From: Juglans regia
Taxonomy: Eukaryota; Streptophyta; Magnoliopsida; Fagales; Juglandaceae
Assembly: GCF_001411555.2 (NCBI RefSeq)
Contig: NC_049903.1
Span: 17,589,234-17,653,233 of the forward strand
DNA length: 64,000 bases
Direction: 5' to 3'
Shown here piece after piece: positions 23,017 to 34,879 of the stretch. Positions within the stretch are counted from its first letter, which is position 1. Each line of letters starts with the position of its first letter. The notes beneath the pieces were generated by a model that did not search any database, had not been told where the DNA came from, and saw only the letters and a list, made by a program, of their open reading frames with translations. Both the position numbers and the translations under genes were made by a program.

Positions 23017-23720
23017 TAGGGCTGTAAAAATAAACCGAAGAACTAGAAAACCGGCCCGGAACGGTTGGTTCGGTTCGATTTGGTCCAGGACCGGTTCCTC
23101 GATTTTAAGAACCGATCATAACCGGTCCGGTCTTAGTTTTATGTTTTTTAGGACCAAACCTGTTTGCATATTTATATATTTTAATTAATTTTTAATATTA
23201 TATATAATATTTTTTATATTATATATAATTTTTATAAATTATAATTATATATGAAATAATGTTAACATATAATTTATAACATAAAATTTTAATCTTAAAC
23301 ATTAAAATTTATTTGATCATATGTTTAAAATATAAAATATATATTAATTACATTTTATGGCTTAATAAATTCTCAACATATTCTTTTTGATAAATATATT
23401 TGTAATACTAATATACGTTAGTATATTAATTACTATATTATCACTAACATATAGTAATAGTACTATACCAATAATAATACTATATACTAATAGTATTAGT
23501 GTATTATTAATATTTATATATATTAATATATATATATAAGTATAAAATATTAGAGATTTAATATATATTAAAAACCGGACCGAGCTGGACTGGAACCGGT
23601 AAAACCGGAAGTATCGATTTAGTAGGGTAACCGGTGCGGTATCGATTCTTGAAAATACAAAATCGGTGTATACCAGTTCAGTTCCAAAATTTGTCCAAAA
23701 CTGGACCCGTTACACCCCTA
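23017..23720. mobile_element. Non-autonomous hAT element, 704 bp, perfect 8-bp target duplication
   Basis: The left end TAGGGCTGTAAAAATAAACCG and right end CCGTTACACCCCTA are inverted hAT-type ends. TATGTATC flanks it at 23009-23016 and 23721-23728. The subterminal zones carry ACCGGTCCGG and AACCGGT motifs; the centre is a TA-rich spacer. No coding capacity. It landed one base beyond the right target duplication of the foldback element. Confidence 0.9.
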
Positions 23721-23989
23721 TATGTATCCAACACGTGCACTTCCACCTGAATGAGTCACGCCTAACCCGAACAATCCTTGGGTGTTGACTATTTGACTGA
23801 CAATCTTGGCACCATGAAACTTCTTCAGGACTTTATAGGAGGAATAAGGCACCATAGGTATGTCTTTACTTCTATCATTACACATTAGCTACTACCCAGT
23901 AGCCGATGCTGCATTCCTGCATACTTTAGAATCCATGCTTTCGAGGGGTTTACGCCGCCTTAGTTGTTTGCTTCCTTGTTATTGGAGTA

Positions 23990-24676
23990 CAAAGTTGAAT
24001 CTTGTTGCCCACCGTAGTTTAGGCGTGCGTTAGCCTTGCTCACCAACCATTGGCGCGAGTGTTAACCGAGGTTGTATCCATGTGTGTTAGCCTTAGTCAC
24101 CAACCATTAGCGCGAGTGTTAACTCAAGCCACATACAAGTGCGTAAACATTTGATTGCTCACTTAAGTCACATACACATGCGTAAACACTTGTGAGCTGG
24201 AGACTTTCTCGATCTTTGTTGAGGCAAAGGCTAACCATGGTCGCATGCACGTGCATTAGTCTTAGTCGCCAACCATTGGCCCAAGTGTTAACTCTAGTTG
24301 TATGTGTGTGCATTAGCTTAGTCACCAACCAATGGTGTGAGTGTTAACTCCAATCACTTGCACATGTGTTAACACTCGATTGCTCATCTAAGGGGCCTGC
24401 TAAGATTCTCAATAGATTCTCTCAACTGCTATTTAGGTGAAGGCTAATCTAGGTCGCATGTTCGTACTTTAACCTTAGTTGTGAATCATTTGTGTGAGTG
24501 TTAAGCACAATCTCATGCGTTAACACTCGATTGTTTGCCTGAGAGGCTTGCTAAGGGACCAAAACCACAATTTAGGCAAAGGATAACCCCAGTTGCAAGG
24601 CATGCTTTAGCCTTGGTCGCCAACCATTGGTGTGAGTTTTAATCCTAATAGGATGTGCGTTGTTAGCACTCAGTTG
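23990..24676. repeat. Degenerate tandem array downstream of Gypsy pol
   Basis: A block around CACCAACCATTGGCG followed by GAGTGTTAAC recurs near 24030, 24087, 24255, 24311, 24470 and 24608, with alternating spacings of about 57 and 140-170 bp. A further unit lies at about 25465, beyond the inserted element at 24677-25421. On the pol-sense strand the array lies 3' of integrase, where some plant Tat-lineage elements carry tandem repeats. Confidence 0.7.
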
Positions 24677-25421
24677 TACGGGTGAACCGATTCATCACAA
24701 AAATTGAAATTTTTAGTTTTTTTGATTTTAGTCCAGTCCAGTTCGATTTATAGGTGTGATTCTGTTTTAAATTGTCCAACTCCATTAAAAATCCATTGAT
24801 ATTTCCGTATCACCCCTTTTTGGTGCAATGAAAATTTTTCTTTTCAAATGTGTTTTTCTTTTCTTTTTTTTCCCTTTATGGGCACTTATCAAAATAACAA
24901 CACATGTCATTCTAAGCATCTAGAACATGATGAAAGTTCCCCCTGGACATAATATAAAGATGACAATAAATTTATTTAGAATTGACTTGCATTGGAAAGT
25001 CAAGTTACATGAATTTTTAATGATTTTCAACGCATTATTTCCATTGTCATTGGGTCGCAACAATCATACTCGAGATTCTTTAAATTTATCATATGAGCAT
25101 AAAAGCCTTTTTATTGGTTATTAAGTTTTCAAAAATTCAAAGCACATAGAACAAAACATAAAAACGAGAGTAACTGAATGATACTTGCTTAAAAGTTAAC
25201 CAATACATAAAGCTTCAACATATATATATATATATATATTGGAATAAAAATAGAACATAAAAAATTATATATAATATAAAAAATTAAAACATATATATTC
25301 TGGTCTAGTTCAGTCCGAATTGGTTTTCAATATATATATATATATATATTTAACGGACCAAACCCACCGGTTTGGTTTGGTTTAGCCTGTTAAACCCATT
25401 TTCCAGTTTTTTTCACCCCTA
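24677..25421. mobile_element. Probable non-autonomous hAT-like insertion in the tandem array
   Basis: It starts TACGGGTGAACCGATT and ends TTTTTCACCCCTA, inverted ends similar to other hAT termini here, with GGTTTGGTTTGGTTTAG and AGTCCAGTCCAGTTCG inside the ends. It interrupts the array, which resumes at 25422. No clean 8-bp duplication was found, so the boundaries are approximate. Confidence 0.5.
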
Positions 25422-25680
25422 AGGGAGTGGGAGATTATCTCAACTGCTATTTAGGCGAAGGCTAATCTTAGTCGCAAACCAATGGAGTGAGTGAACTCTA
25501 GTCGCATGTGCATTGCTAACATTTGGTTTCTTACTCGAGGGGCGTGCTAAGGGAGCAGGAGACTTGCTCGACCACTATTTTAGAAGTATGCGTGCATGTT
25601 TTTACCTTGGCAAAAATTGCTTGTTCGTTTGTATACTCATAAGAAGATTCTTTATTCCATATTCAAATTACATACAATTG
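25422..25680. repeat. Tandem-array remainder between the hAT-like insertion and Gypsy pol
   Basis: Contains another unit (CTTAGTCGCAAACCAATGG) and the phrase GCTAAGGGAGCAGGAGACTTG also seen in the array. Confidence 0.6.
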
Positions 25681-28600
25681 GCTAAATAAAATAGTTTCTC
25701 GAGTGCATCGTATTCCATAGGTGTGGTAGCCTCTTCCCGTTCATGTCTCCCATGTGGTATAAGCCCAATTGTTGTTTGCTACGACGACATATGACCCTTC
25801 CCAACTGGACCCAAGCTTTATGTCTTCTTGTCTTCTGGTGACCATCCTGATTTCTCTTAGCAAGAGGTCTCCAACTTTAAACACCCGGTGTTTGTCTCTT
25901 GTTGAAATATTATGTTGTTCTCCTCATGTAGGCTATTGCTAGTGCTTTTGCCTCCTCTCTTTTTTTCTTCCAGTAGGTCTAGATTTCCTTTCAAGCCTTT
26001 GTTGTTTGTTTCCTCGCGCCTTTGTCATTTTGCTTCACTGTCTTATGTCATAAATGGGGTCTCTCCCATTGGGGTCGTCACGATCATCATGTATGCCAAT
26101 GGTATTCTTAGTAGCTCTTTAACCCATGCTCCATTTCGATCATCAAGCCTCTTTTCTACATGTGGAACACAGTTTTATTTGTCGTTCCAACTTGTCTATT
26201 AGCCTACAAATGGTAGAGGGAGGAATATCTAACCTTAATTTCCAACTTTGAGCACCAATTCCTATATTTGTAGCAATCGAACTATAGCCCGTTGTCTGAG
26301 ACAAAGGACCGCAGTATGTCGAATCGACACAACATGAATTTCTAGAAAACTTTTATGATCTAGCTCACCATAATTGTCGCTAATGTCTCCGCATTCCCCC
26401 ACATCATGAAGTAGTTGATGGCAACCACTATGAAGTTGACATCTCCCTTTCCTGGTGGCATGAGTCCTACGATATATATTCCCCATTGTGTGAAAAGCCA
26501 TGGTACCACTATCACAATTAACTCCTTTTGCGGGTTGTGAGGCACAATTGCTTGTTATTGGCACTTCACACATTTCTTAAAAACTTTCTTTGCATCTTTG
26601 AGTGCGTGGGGCCAATAGTATCTTGCATTCATGGCCTTCTATGCTAAGGCTCTACCGCCAAAATGATTCCATAGACTCCCTCAAGTATTTTTGCCATCAC
26701 ATATTGCACTCCCTCTTTGGATATGTAGCACAAGAGTGGTGTGGAGAAACTTCTTCTATACAACACCCCTTCCACTATGGTGGATCTAGTTGCCCTGGAT
26801 CTTATCTTTCTAGCCTTTGTTTGTCTTCTTGGAATTTTCCCTGTGGTTAGGTATTTTGCCACATCTTATGCACACTATGGTATACCTGATCCTATTATCG
26901 ATACTTTGATTCCAATAGACGGGTCTCCAATACCTAAAGTGACGAATGTGTGCTTGGCAGCTTATCAATTTTCTTCATGTGGTATCATTGAAGTACTTGC
27001 ACCATTCCTATACCAACGGTAGGCACAACTTCAACTATCCCATTTCGCCAAGTACACCCTCGTCACCTAGTTCACTACTAGCTGGGAATTTTCTTGTACT
27101 TCAACTTCACTCGCGCCTCCCTTTGGCCATGGTAAGTCCTGCCAATAGTGCTACAGCTTCGAATGCCAACTTTATGGCGTAGTGAATTTCTTCATTATGT
27201 TCCATAACAAGGAGGCCTACTCCCACACCATTGCGGCAAGAGGAGCCATATACGTATACTTTTCTGGGTGTTCCCTTTAGTGCCATCTACAATTCTTCTA
27301 GGAAGTTGGTAAATTCAACAACAAAACTTGCTAGGATTTGTCCTTTCATGCCACTTCTTGCGAGGTAACTGAGATTGAACTCACTAAGCTCGATTGACCA
27401 GTTCACCATTCTACCTAACGTGTTAGGCCTGTGTAGGACTTTCTTTAGAGAGACTTCTGTCAGTACCGTTGCAACATGATCCTTTAAGTAGGGCCTTAAC
27501 TGGCGTGTTGCTACCACCAGCGCGAATGCCTATAACTCCATTCATAGGTAGCGCGTCTTCACTCACCTTATATACGATCTTCTAAATTCTTCCTTCTTCC
27601 CTTACCAGCACAACAATTCCTGCTTTTGATGCAACCAATAAATATAGATACAATGTCTCCTCCTGCTTGGTTTGGCTAAGGAAGATAGGGCTAGATAGGT
27701 ATCTCACTCTTGGGTCTTCCTAACACTCGAAGGCTTTTAATGTATTCAGTGATGCTATCCTACTGGTCAATTTCTGTACTTCATTCGAATTTTGGGGTGA
27801 TTTCATCTCCATTATCACCTTGATTGTTTACATATTGGCCTCGATCACTCTTTCTGATACCATGAAACCTACGAATTTCCTTGAACCTACGCCAAATGCA
27901 CACTTAGTCGGGTTGAACTTCAAGTTGTACTTTGCAAAACGGCAAAGGCCTTTTTTAGGTCCACCAAGTGATGGTCTTCCTCCTTACTTTTGACCAAGAG
28001 GTCATCTACATATACCTCCATATTGCATCTAATTTGTTCTTTGAACATGCAATTCACCAACTATTGATATGTCAGTTCTGCATTCTTCAAACAGAATGGC
28101 ACTACCTGGTAACAGTAAAGCCCTCTATCTGCTATAAAGGACAACTTTCTTGGTTGCTCTCACAGAGTTTTATCTGGTTGTGCCACGAGTAGGCGTCAAT
28201 GAAGCTCAACATTCAGTGTTCTACCATCGAACCAACTATTAAGTTTGTCTATGGCAAAGGGAAGCTATCCTTGGGACATGCTTTGTTCAAATTTGTGAAG
28301 TCTACACACATTTTTCACTTTGTGTTCTCCTTCTTCACCATAACTATGTTGGAAAGCCACTCTGGGTAATGTGACTCGCTAATGAAGTTCTAATTCTAGT
28401 AGCCGATCCATTTCCTCTACTATCACCGCATATTTTACAGCATTGAAGTTTCTCCGCTTCTGCCATATCTTTTTGGCCTTGGGATCAACATAGAGGCGAT
28501 ACTCTATTATTTATGTGTCTAATCCAACCATATTCTTGTGATTCCATGCGAACACATCTCTATGCTTGATGAGGAGCTGCTTCCTTAACCCTTCGAGCTT

Positions 28601-28760
28601 TGGGATGGCCCAGCTTCACTTTAGGATTCCTTATCACGCTGCTCGTCCTGTCCTTGGTCTTCACCTCATTCAAATCCAACTTCTCTAGGACTTCGTTCTC
28701 TCTTTGTGAGGTTTCCATTTTCCAATGCCATCTTCGCAATCTTTCTTCCATTTAAGTAAA
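25670..28760 (-). pseudogene. Ty3/Gypsy pol polyprotein remnant (RT, RNase H, integrase), degenerate
   Basis: Read on the minus strand. Near 28560-28100, RT entry motifs appear in shifting frames (DVFAWNH-like, DPKAKKIWQKRRNFNA, HYPEWLSNIVMVKKENTK, NKACPKD). At 28010-27870 the catalytic YVDD lies in NMEVYVDDLLVKSKEEDHH, then NLKFNPTKCAFGVGSRKFVG. RNase H and its tether follow at 27517-27287 (KVLHRPNTLGRMVNWSIELS). The integrase zinc-binding segment is at 26850-26650 and the catalytic core at 26545-26360 (PWLFTQWGIYIVGLMPPGKG). The integrase C-terminus is near 25850-25690. The domain order RT-RH-INT is Gypsy. Many stops and frameshifts make it non-functional. LTRs were not located. Confidence 0.85.
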
Positions 28761-29460
28761 TATGCTATCCAACTCGGCATGGCGGCCATTCGTGGTAGTA
28801 ACTTTCTAGTCACAAATTCTATGAGAGTGTGTGGTAGCAAGCATCCAGATCTTACTTTACCAGCAAATTAATTCTACAAACGGTGTCAAATTGTTGATGC
28901 AATTTTTGGCAATGCCTGTAACATGTCCAATTAACCTACAACCACAACAAAAACCTCAGGGGTCTAGAGAGGGATACCTCTAATGGTTAAGTTAGCAGAA
29001 ATAAGACTTTTCTTGATAATAGAAATATAAGGGAGAGAGAGTCCATGCCCAAAATGTACCTGGTAACCCATTTATAGAGATTGAGAAGCTCAGTATAGTA
29101 TAATCCTTCTGAGAGTTCAGTTCAAAGGACCCGATATGGTAACCTTCCTTTCAAAGCATGATTCTATCATTAATAGTGCCCTTCCATCTCGAGTATCACG
29201 TCCGAACTTATCTCCGTGAATCTTGGTTTCTAATCCTTTAGCCGCCTTACCTCATGTGGATCTTTTGTGACTACATCTTTGCTTGCCCGCTATTCTTTCC
29301 TTGCAGCTATGCACTCAAGTTTTCTAATTAGTCGCCTATGGCTCTTTCCTCACCCACAACGTGTATTTAGACCCAACAGTGGATATGTTGTAGAAGAGGA
29401 AGAAAGAAAAGAAAACAACACAAACCAGGAGCTGCAAAAAGGGGTTTCAATATATTTGAC
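28761..29460 (-). other. Probable upstream part of the Gypsy relic, not resolved
   Basis: The minus strand carries short fragments (for example GLVTGIAKNC-like and NNLTPFVEL-like) without a recognisable protease or gag motif. Assigned to the same element only because it is adjacent to and continuous with pol. Confidence 0.3.
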
Positions 29461-30732
29461 GTAAGAGTTATTCTATTCTTGAGTCGATGTGTAAAACAGA
29501 CAATCCACATCATTTAAATAATACAATTTGATTTATAAGATTCAAATTCTAATATTTATTTTTTAAATGAATTATATTATATAAATATTTTATTAGGTAT
29601 GCTTCACACACTAGTTTGAGAATATAATTTTTCTTTGACGTAATCATTGCAACAAATGGACCCTCCAGTACACTAGAAACGTAGAGTTTTCAAATTCTTT
29701 GAAAGACATTTGCCCCTTCACCTCAAATAGAGGAGAGAACCATCCGACAAAACTAAAATTTCTGTGTGTGTGTGTGTGTGTGATTCAACATTTCCCTGTA
29801 ACATCAAAGCCTTTTGGTCCAAGTGCAACGAAAAGAACATTCCAAATAAGCTAAACTACAATGCATATGGATCAATAACTGCAGTATAGTTATTGCCAAT
29901 ATGATAGAGTAAATGATAAATCTAGAATTTTCAAAGAGGCCATAGAAATTTAAAATTCATCTCCCCACTCTGTTTTCATGATGAGCACCATCACATAAAG
30001 CCAACGCATCAAGGGAAGTCATGATTGGAACATTGCATCGCTTGAACGGCTGATTGCTCTCCATTCTTAAAAAATAAAGTGAATTGAGAAGCACTAGGTA
30101 TACAAATGGATCTTATAAAATAATGCCATAAATTGATTTAATTTGATGTAATATGTCAGATTGTAAAATATATATATAAAATGTATTGTATTAAATTAAG
30201 TTAATTTATTTTAATAAAATTCTTTTATAAATGAAGTATTTCTCACGAGAATTTCTCCTTCCATAAATATCCAAATCTCGGCCCACTTCCTACTATACTT
30301 ATTTATCTCTTAGAGAAATGGCATTGGCTTAGTGCATTTCCAAAGTTTGGCTAAATAACAATAAAATTGTTTGCATTGGAGTAGTCAAAATAAGGAACCT
30401 CTATATATGAGTTACAATTCTACCAAAATTTTCTTCAAATTTGGAGATGTATTGTTCAAAAGAATTATTTAATTAAAAATATACAGGCAAAAAGTAAGGT
30501 TCATGTACATGTGCAAGAGTAGCATGTACATTTTTGTGCAATATAATGAGCAGGAGAACCTCTGCACCTTTTTCATGTATATATACATTTTTTGTATATT
30601 AGTTCTGTGCAAACTACTATAAAAGCAAGAGGTAAGGTTTCTACACATTTTCTGTAGATGAAAATTTTAGATTGAGGAAAAATAATAGTCAAAAAATAAA
30701 TACTTTAAGTAAAAATTAAATTATTAATTAAT
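29461..30732. other. AT-rich non-coding stretch
   Basis: Nothing recognised apart from a (TG)n run at 29763-29782. The AT content is high and no open frame exceeds background. Confidence 0.5.
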
Positions 30733-32054
30733 GAGAATACCTGCGAAGCGGACCGTCTATTAAACTGATAATAGTAGCCCTCCATTCACACGGTGACATG
30801 TAGGTAGTTTATTGTATTATTTTGCATCTTCATGCACTAGATTAGAAAATCCATTCATCACCCCTTCCTCACTCGTATGCCTCCCTCCTCACTTTTTCCA
30901 CTCCATCCCCGACGGGCTCAAGATCTCAACACACTCATCCCGCACGGTGCTCAACCTAGACGGATGCAGAGCTCGACCGTCTTCTTGTTAAGTGCCTCTC
31001 GTTTTCTTGTTTCGTCTTATGCTCTGTTCGGTTGTCGTAGAAGCTTCCCTTTTGTTTTCCTCATAACCAAACAAGTTTTGAAAATTGAATAATATTTGCC
31101 CTGAGAAATTTTTTATATAAATTAAAACGGTGAATCCTAAAGCTTTAACGCATTACAAAAAGGAAATTAAATATTGAATGGAAAGTTCTCTTTATATCCT
31201 GCATTCGATTGTTTAGATTTTTGTTTTGAAACGAGCGATTAAAAACAGAGTAGCAACAGAGTGAAGAACTGGTGAGGTTTTAGTTTTAAACAAAATTATA
31301 AGAAGTTGATGATTACTGAGAGGTGGTTGTTTTATTTGAAATAGAAAATCCATGGATAACCGGCGGCTGTGGAGGAGGGACCAGAGCAGTGAGCAGTAAC
31401 TGAACTAGCTTGGTGAAAGAAGAAATCATGATAAGCAGTGACTGTATATTACTTGTGGTTAAAGACCCTTGTAGATATTTTTCTGGAAGCGAGTTGAATT
31501 TTTAGAAGTTGAATTCGCTTGAGCCAGCCGTGTAATGCTTCAGGAAGATATAGCCGTATTGAGAGTGAGAGTAGTGTCAAGAGTTGAGAGCAAGGAAGAG
31601 ACTCTTTGTTGTGTTCGAGTTACACTTCTTCGCCTTCCTTTTTGTTTTTGTTTTTTTTTTTTTTCTCTGGATGGTGAAGGTATAAATGGAAGAGTTATGG
31701 CCGTAAGTTGCCGATGGGGTGGTGTGAATCTGTGGCCGACGGTGATGCTCAATTCGTCAGGTGGTCTGAAAATTTACTGCAATGGTAACAGATATCGACG
31801 TCGGAATTAGATGGTAGTGGTGGAACCTTGAAAGTCTTGGGCGGTGGGAGGCGGACTTGGTGGCGGTGCACTGAGGTGAGATGGAAGTGCTTGGAGACGA
31901 GGAGGAAGAAATTATTTTCAGCTTGGAAACTGATTTCTATGAATTGTTTGCAGTGAGGCTTAATTAATTTATTGTATTTTTGTCTACATGTCATTATGTG
32001 AATGGAGGGCTACTCTTCTCAATTTTACAGACAAACCGCTCCGCAGCGGAACTG
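30733..32054. mobile_element. MULE-like non-autonomous element (about 1.32 kb) with possible captured sequence
   Basis: The left end has CTGCGAAGCGGACCGTC, then GTAGCCCTCCATTCACA and GACATGTAG. The right end carries the same in reverse: CTGCGGAGCGG..., GTAGCCCTCCATTCACA, GACATGTAG. The inverted ends are thus about 60 bp. TTAATTAAT flanks at 30724-30732 and 32055-32063, a 9-bp duplication typical of Mutator-like elements. The TTAATTAAT site is AT-rich and partly palindromic, so some chance matching is possible. The interior is more GC-rich than its surroundings (30880-31060 and 31350-31880) but encodes no known domain. Confidence 0.72.
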
Positions 32055-32400
32055 TTAATTAATAAATGATTAATGTAGTTACAAAATGTGAACAAAATTA
32101 AAAAAATTTATTATTAAAAAAATAATATTATATTACTATTTGGATTAATCTAATGTGGAATAATATCTTGAATGATTTTAATTTTATGCAAAAAATATAA
32201 TTTTAACTAAATTTTAGAGATCATTTTCATGAAACTAAATTGAGATAGTTTTAGATAGTTTTAGATGAGTTAAATTAAATATTATTATAATATTATTTTT
32301 AATATTATTCTTGTTTTAATATTTAAAAAAAATTAAATTATTTATTATATTTTATATAAAAATTTAAAAAAATTATAATAATAAATTAATATGAGTTTCG
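32055..32400. repeat. AT-rich repeat plus MITE-like tail, paralogous to 35975-36160
   Basis: Blocks such as ATAATATTATATTA, TAATGTGGAAT and AACTAAATTTTAG occur in the same order as at 35975-36160. The tail (32230-32400) matches the body of the common MITE family. Confidence 0.55.
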
Positions 32401-32757
32401 AATAATGGGTTGTAAGTCCTCCCACTTTGTAAAAACAACCACATTGCACGTGCTTTTACCACCTCCATGACGTCACGGCGCAATGACCCTCTACGTTCAA
32501 CCTGAGACCCCACTCATAATGGACTCTCCCAACTCCCCCCACGTGGTCTACAAATTACCTCAGCTTGACTTTTCAACTCATACCAACTTCGATTATTTCA
32601 CCCTAATGAAGCATGCGTTTATTGAAAAGTAAACTACAAACATTGTGAATATAATGTTTTTCTGAGATTAAAAAACAAAACTCATCCACCTAATCAAAAA
32701 TTCCACCGAGTATACGTGAGCCTCAACTCGTCCTCCCTTCTTAATGTTGAGAGTTTA
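32401..32757. other. Non-coding stretch, no gene recognised
   Basis: Moderate GC, no open frame of note. It contains ACGTCACGGCGC, a palindrome-like G-box relative, but nothing ties it to a gene. Confidence 0.4.
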
Positions 32758-33475
32758 AGGGTTTGTTTGAGAATATAATTATTTATAAATATTTTTATAT
32801 TATTTTATTATTATTTATAAATTATTTATTATTATTCATATATTATTTAAGAAATTCTTAAGGGTGGCTTAAAGAATTAAATGAGATGAAAAATTTATGA
32901 ATAATATTGAAATAGTTTATGAATAATAATAAAATAATTTAAGTTAATATTTTAGGAGGGTGCTACTCCATACAGAGAGGCCACTAAAACAGCCACCGAA
33001 TAGGCAAAAGAAAAATTGTCCCTTTTTTTCAAACATTTTTTTTTAAATTCATTAAATATTTTTTTAAAATAAAATAAAAATCAGAAATTCATTTTAAACT
33101 CCTTACTTAACAATTAAGTAAAAAAAAATAAAAATAAAAAATTCAATCGGTGGCCACCATCGGTGACTACCTTCTATGGGAAAAGCATTTTCTAATGTTT
33201 TATGAAGTTTTGGAAAATGAAGAAGAAAAATTTAAGTTAAAATATTATAAAGTTAAAATATTGTTAGAATATAATTTTTTTAATATTATATTTATTTTGA
33301 AATTTAAAAAAATTAAATTATTTTTTATATTTTATTTGAAAGTTTGAAAAAATTATAATGATTAGGTTGAAAGTGTATATCTTTTAGTGATATTTAGAAA
33401 TGAAATAAGATGAAAAAAAATACAAGACGAGTTGAGATAAGATAAAAAAACATTACCAGACATCCCTTAGTATCC
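32758..33475. mobile_element. Common-family MITE split by a smaller insertion
   Basis: The left half (32758-32951, starting GGGTTTGTTTGAGAATA) and right half (about 33174-33475, ending ACATTACCAGACATCCC) together match the full-length copy at 60582-60930. The interruption (about 32952-33173) starts GGAGGGTGCTACTCCATACA and ends near GACTACCTTCTATGGG, which look like inverted ends of another small element. Confidence 0.55.
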
Positions 33476-33549
33476 AAACAAAGCCTTAAGCGGACATTAT
33501 TCATAAGTTTTCCTTTCCTTTCCTCTTTTTCTCCTATCTTTCATTATTA

Positions 33550-33562
33550 CAACAACAACAAC

Positions 33563-33595
<33 letters not shown>

Positions 33596-33601
33596 AATAA
33601 A
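33550..33601. repeat. (AAC)n/(AAT)n/(AAAT)n microsatellite
   Basis: Consecutive short runs of ACA, ATA and AAAT units. Confidence 0.9.
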
Positions 33602-33790
33602 GCACACAATTTGTATTTCAAATTTCATCCCACCCAAGCTTCTCTCTTTTTTTTATTTTTGTAAAATAAAAAGCCATTTGGAGTGATTAGAACCCACAAC
33701 TTCATTGTTGCTTAAGTATCATAAAAGTTGTAATGATCAGTTTAAATGATGTTTGTGAAGAAAATAAAATGAGATGGATGAGATGAAAAC

Positions 33791-34409
33791 TAAGGGTGGG
33801 CACCGAAGGCCCACACCCCACTGCCCCGTCCCCATTCGCCCTGCCCAGCATCTGGCCCCCTTAGCGGGGGCGGGGAGGCCCAATCACACCCTGCACTTAT
33901 ATATATTTATTATATAAATATATATTTATATTACACATATTTATAAAAATATTTATTATTTGTAATATATATAAATATATTAATATGTATTAAGTAGAAT
34001 TTTTACTTAATATTTTGTATAAGTTGTGGTATAATAGGGTGATCATTTTATAGATTGACAATGCAATACAATAGTCTCACATTGTTTAAGTGTGAGACTT
34101 ATATTGTGAAGACAATCTATAAAAAGGTCACCCTACTAGACTACAATTTATACAAAATATGCATTAACAAGTTTAAAAATTATATAGTTAAATTATAGTC
34201 ATATTTACAAATTTAAATTTACAATTTAAGTCTAAAAAAATATATTTTTGATCTTTTTTAGATACAAAAATAATTTTTGAACTTAGTAGATTGTAGTCTA
34301 TTATTAAAATAAACAGGGGGTAGATTGAGAGTCCGCCCTGCCTCCGGCATGCGGGACAGGAGTCGGGGAGGGGGCTACTCAGCACCGTATAGTGCAGGTA
34401 GCACCTCTA
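33791..34409. mobile_element. Non-autonomous hAT element, family member A (619 bp)
   Basis: Starts TAAGGGTGGGCA and ends GCACCTCTA. It is flanked by ATGAAAAC (33783-33790) and ATAAAAAC (34410-34417), matching 7 of 8. GC-rich ends (CCCCGTCCCC and GTCGGGGAGGGGGC) surround an AT-rich core with the inverted AGTCTCACATTG/AAGTGTGAGACT pair. Same family as 42119-42601. Confidence 0.8.
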
Positions 34410-34711
34410 ATAAAAACTACTTCCAAACATCCCTAATGTAGAATTCATTATATTCAAAAAAAAAAATTAAAGTAGCAAATACCAATACCTTTTTAAATAA
34501 ATTGATATAGTAGACTTCCACATCAATGATATATTTGATACGTCAATAAACAATATTACAATGATATATTAGTGGATTTATGATTATATCGAAATAACAC
34601 CTAGATGATTCTAGGAAAGACCAAAGAGAGAGAAAATAGATATTTTCTTTCAAAAGTAACAACAACATTAATGTCAACCATTGTGCAAAAGAGACTGATC
34701 TATTAAAATCT

Positions 34712-34835
34712 CGTTTGGTTATATAGGAGAAATGAGATAAAAATAAAATATTATTTAAATTTTTTTTAATATTATTTTTATTTAAAAATTTAAAAAAATT
34801 ATAATAATTAAATAAAATGAAACTAAACAAAACTA
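34712..34835. mobile_element. Short copy of the common MITE family
   Basis: CTCGTTTGGTTATATAGG, GAAATGAGATAAAAAT and TTAAAAAAATTATAATAATT match the family body. Confidence 0.5.
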
Positions 34836-34855
34836 ATTACGCAGATACAATTGTT

Positions 34856-34879
34856 GTTTTTTTTTTTTTTTTTTTTTTC
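34856..34879. repeat. Poly-T tract
   Basis: An almost pure T run, possibly the tail of a minus-strand retroposon; no body was recognised. Confidence 0.8.

Noticed and set aside
24669..25429. Target duplication of the hAT-like element in the Gypsy array
   Set aside because: CTCAGTTG on the left and AGGGAGTG on the right do not match; boundaries are left approximate.
31535..31994. 70-91-residue frames in the MULE-like element
   Set aside because: No recognisable domain, and frames occur on both strands; kept only as possible captured sequence.
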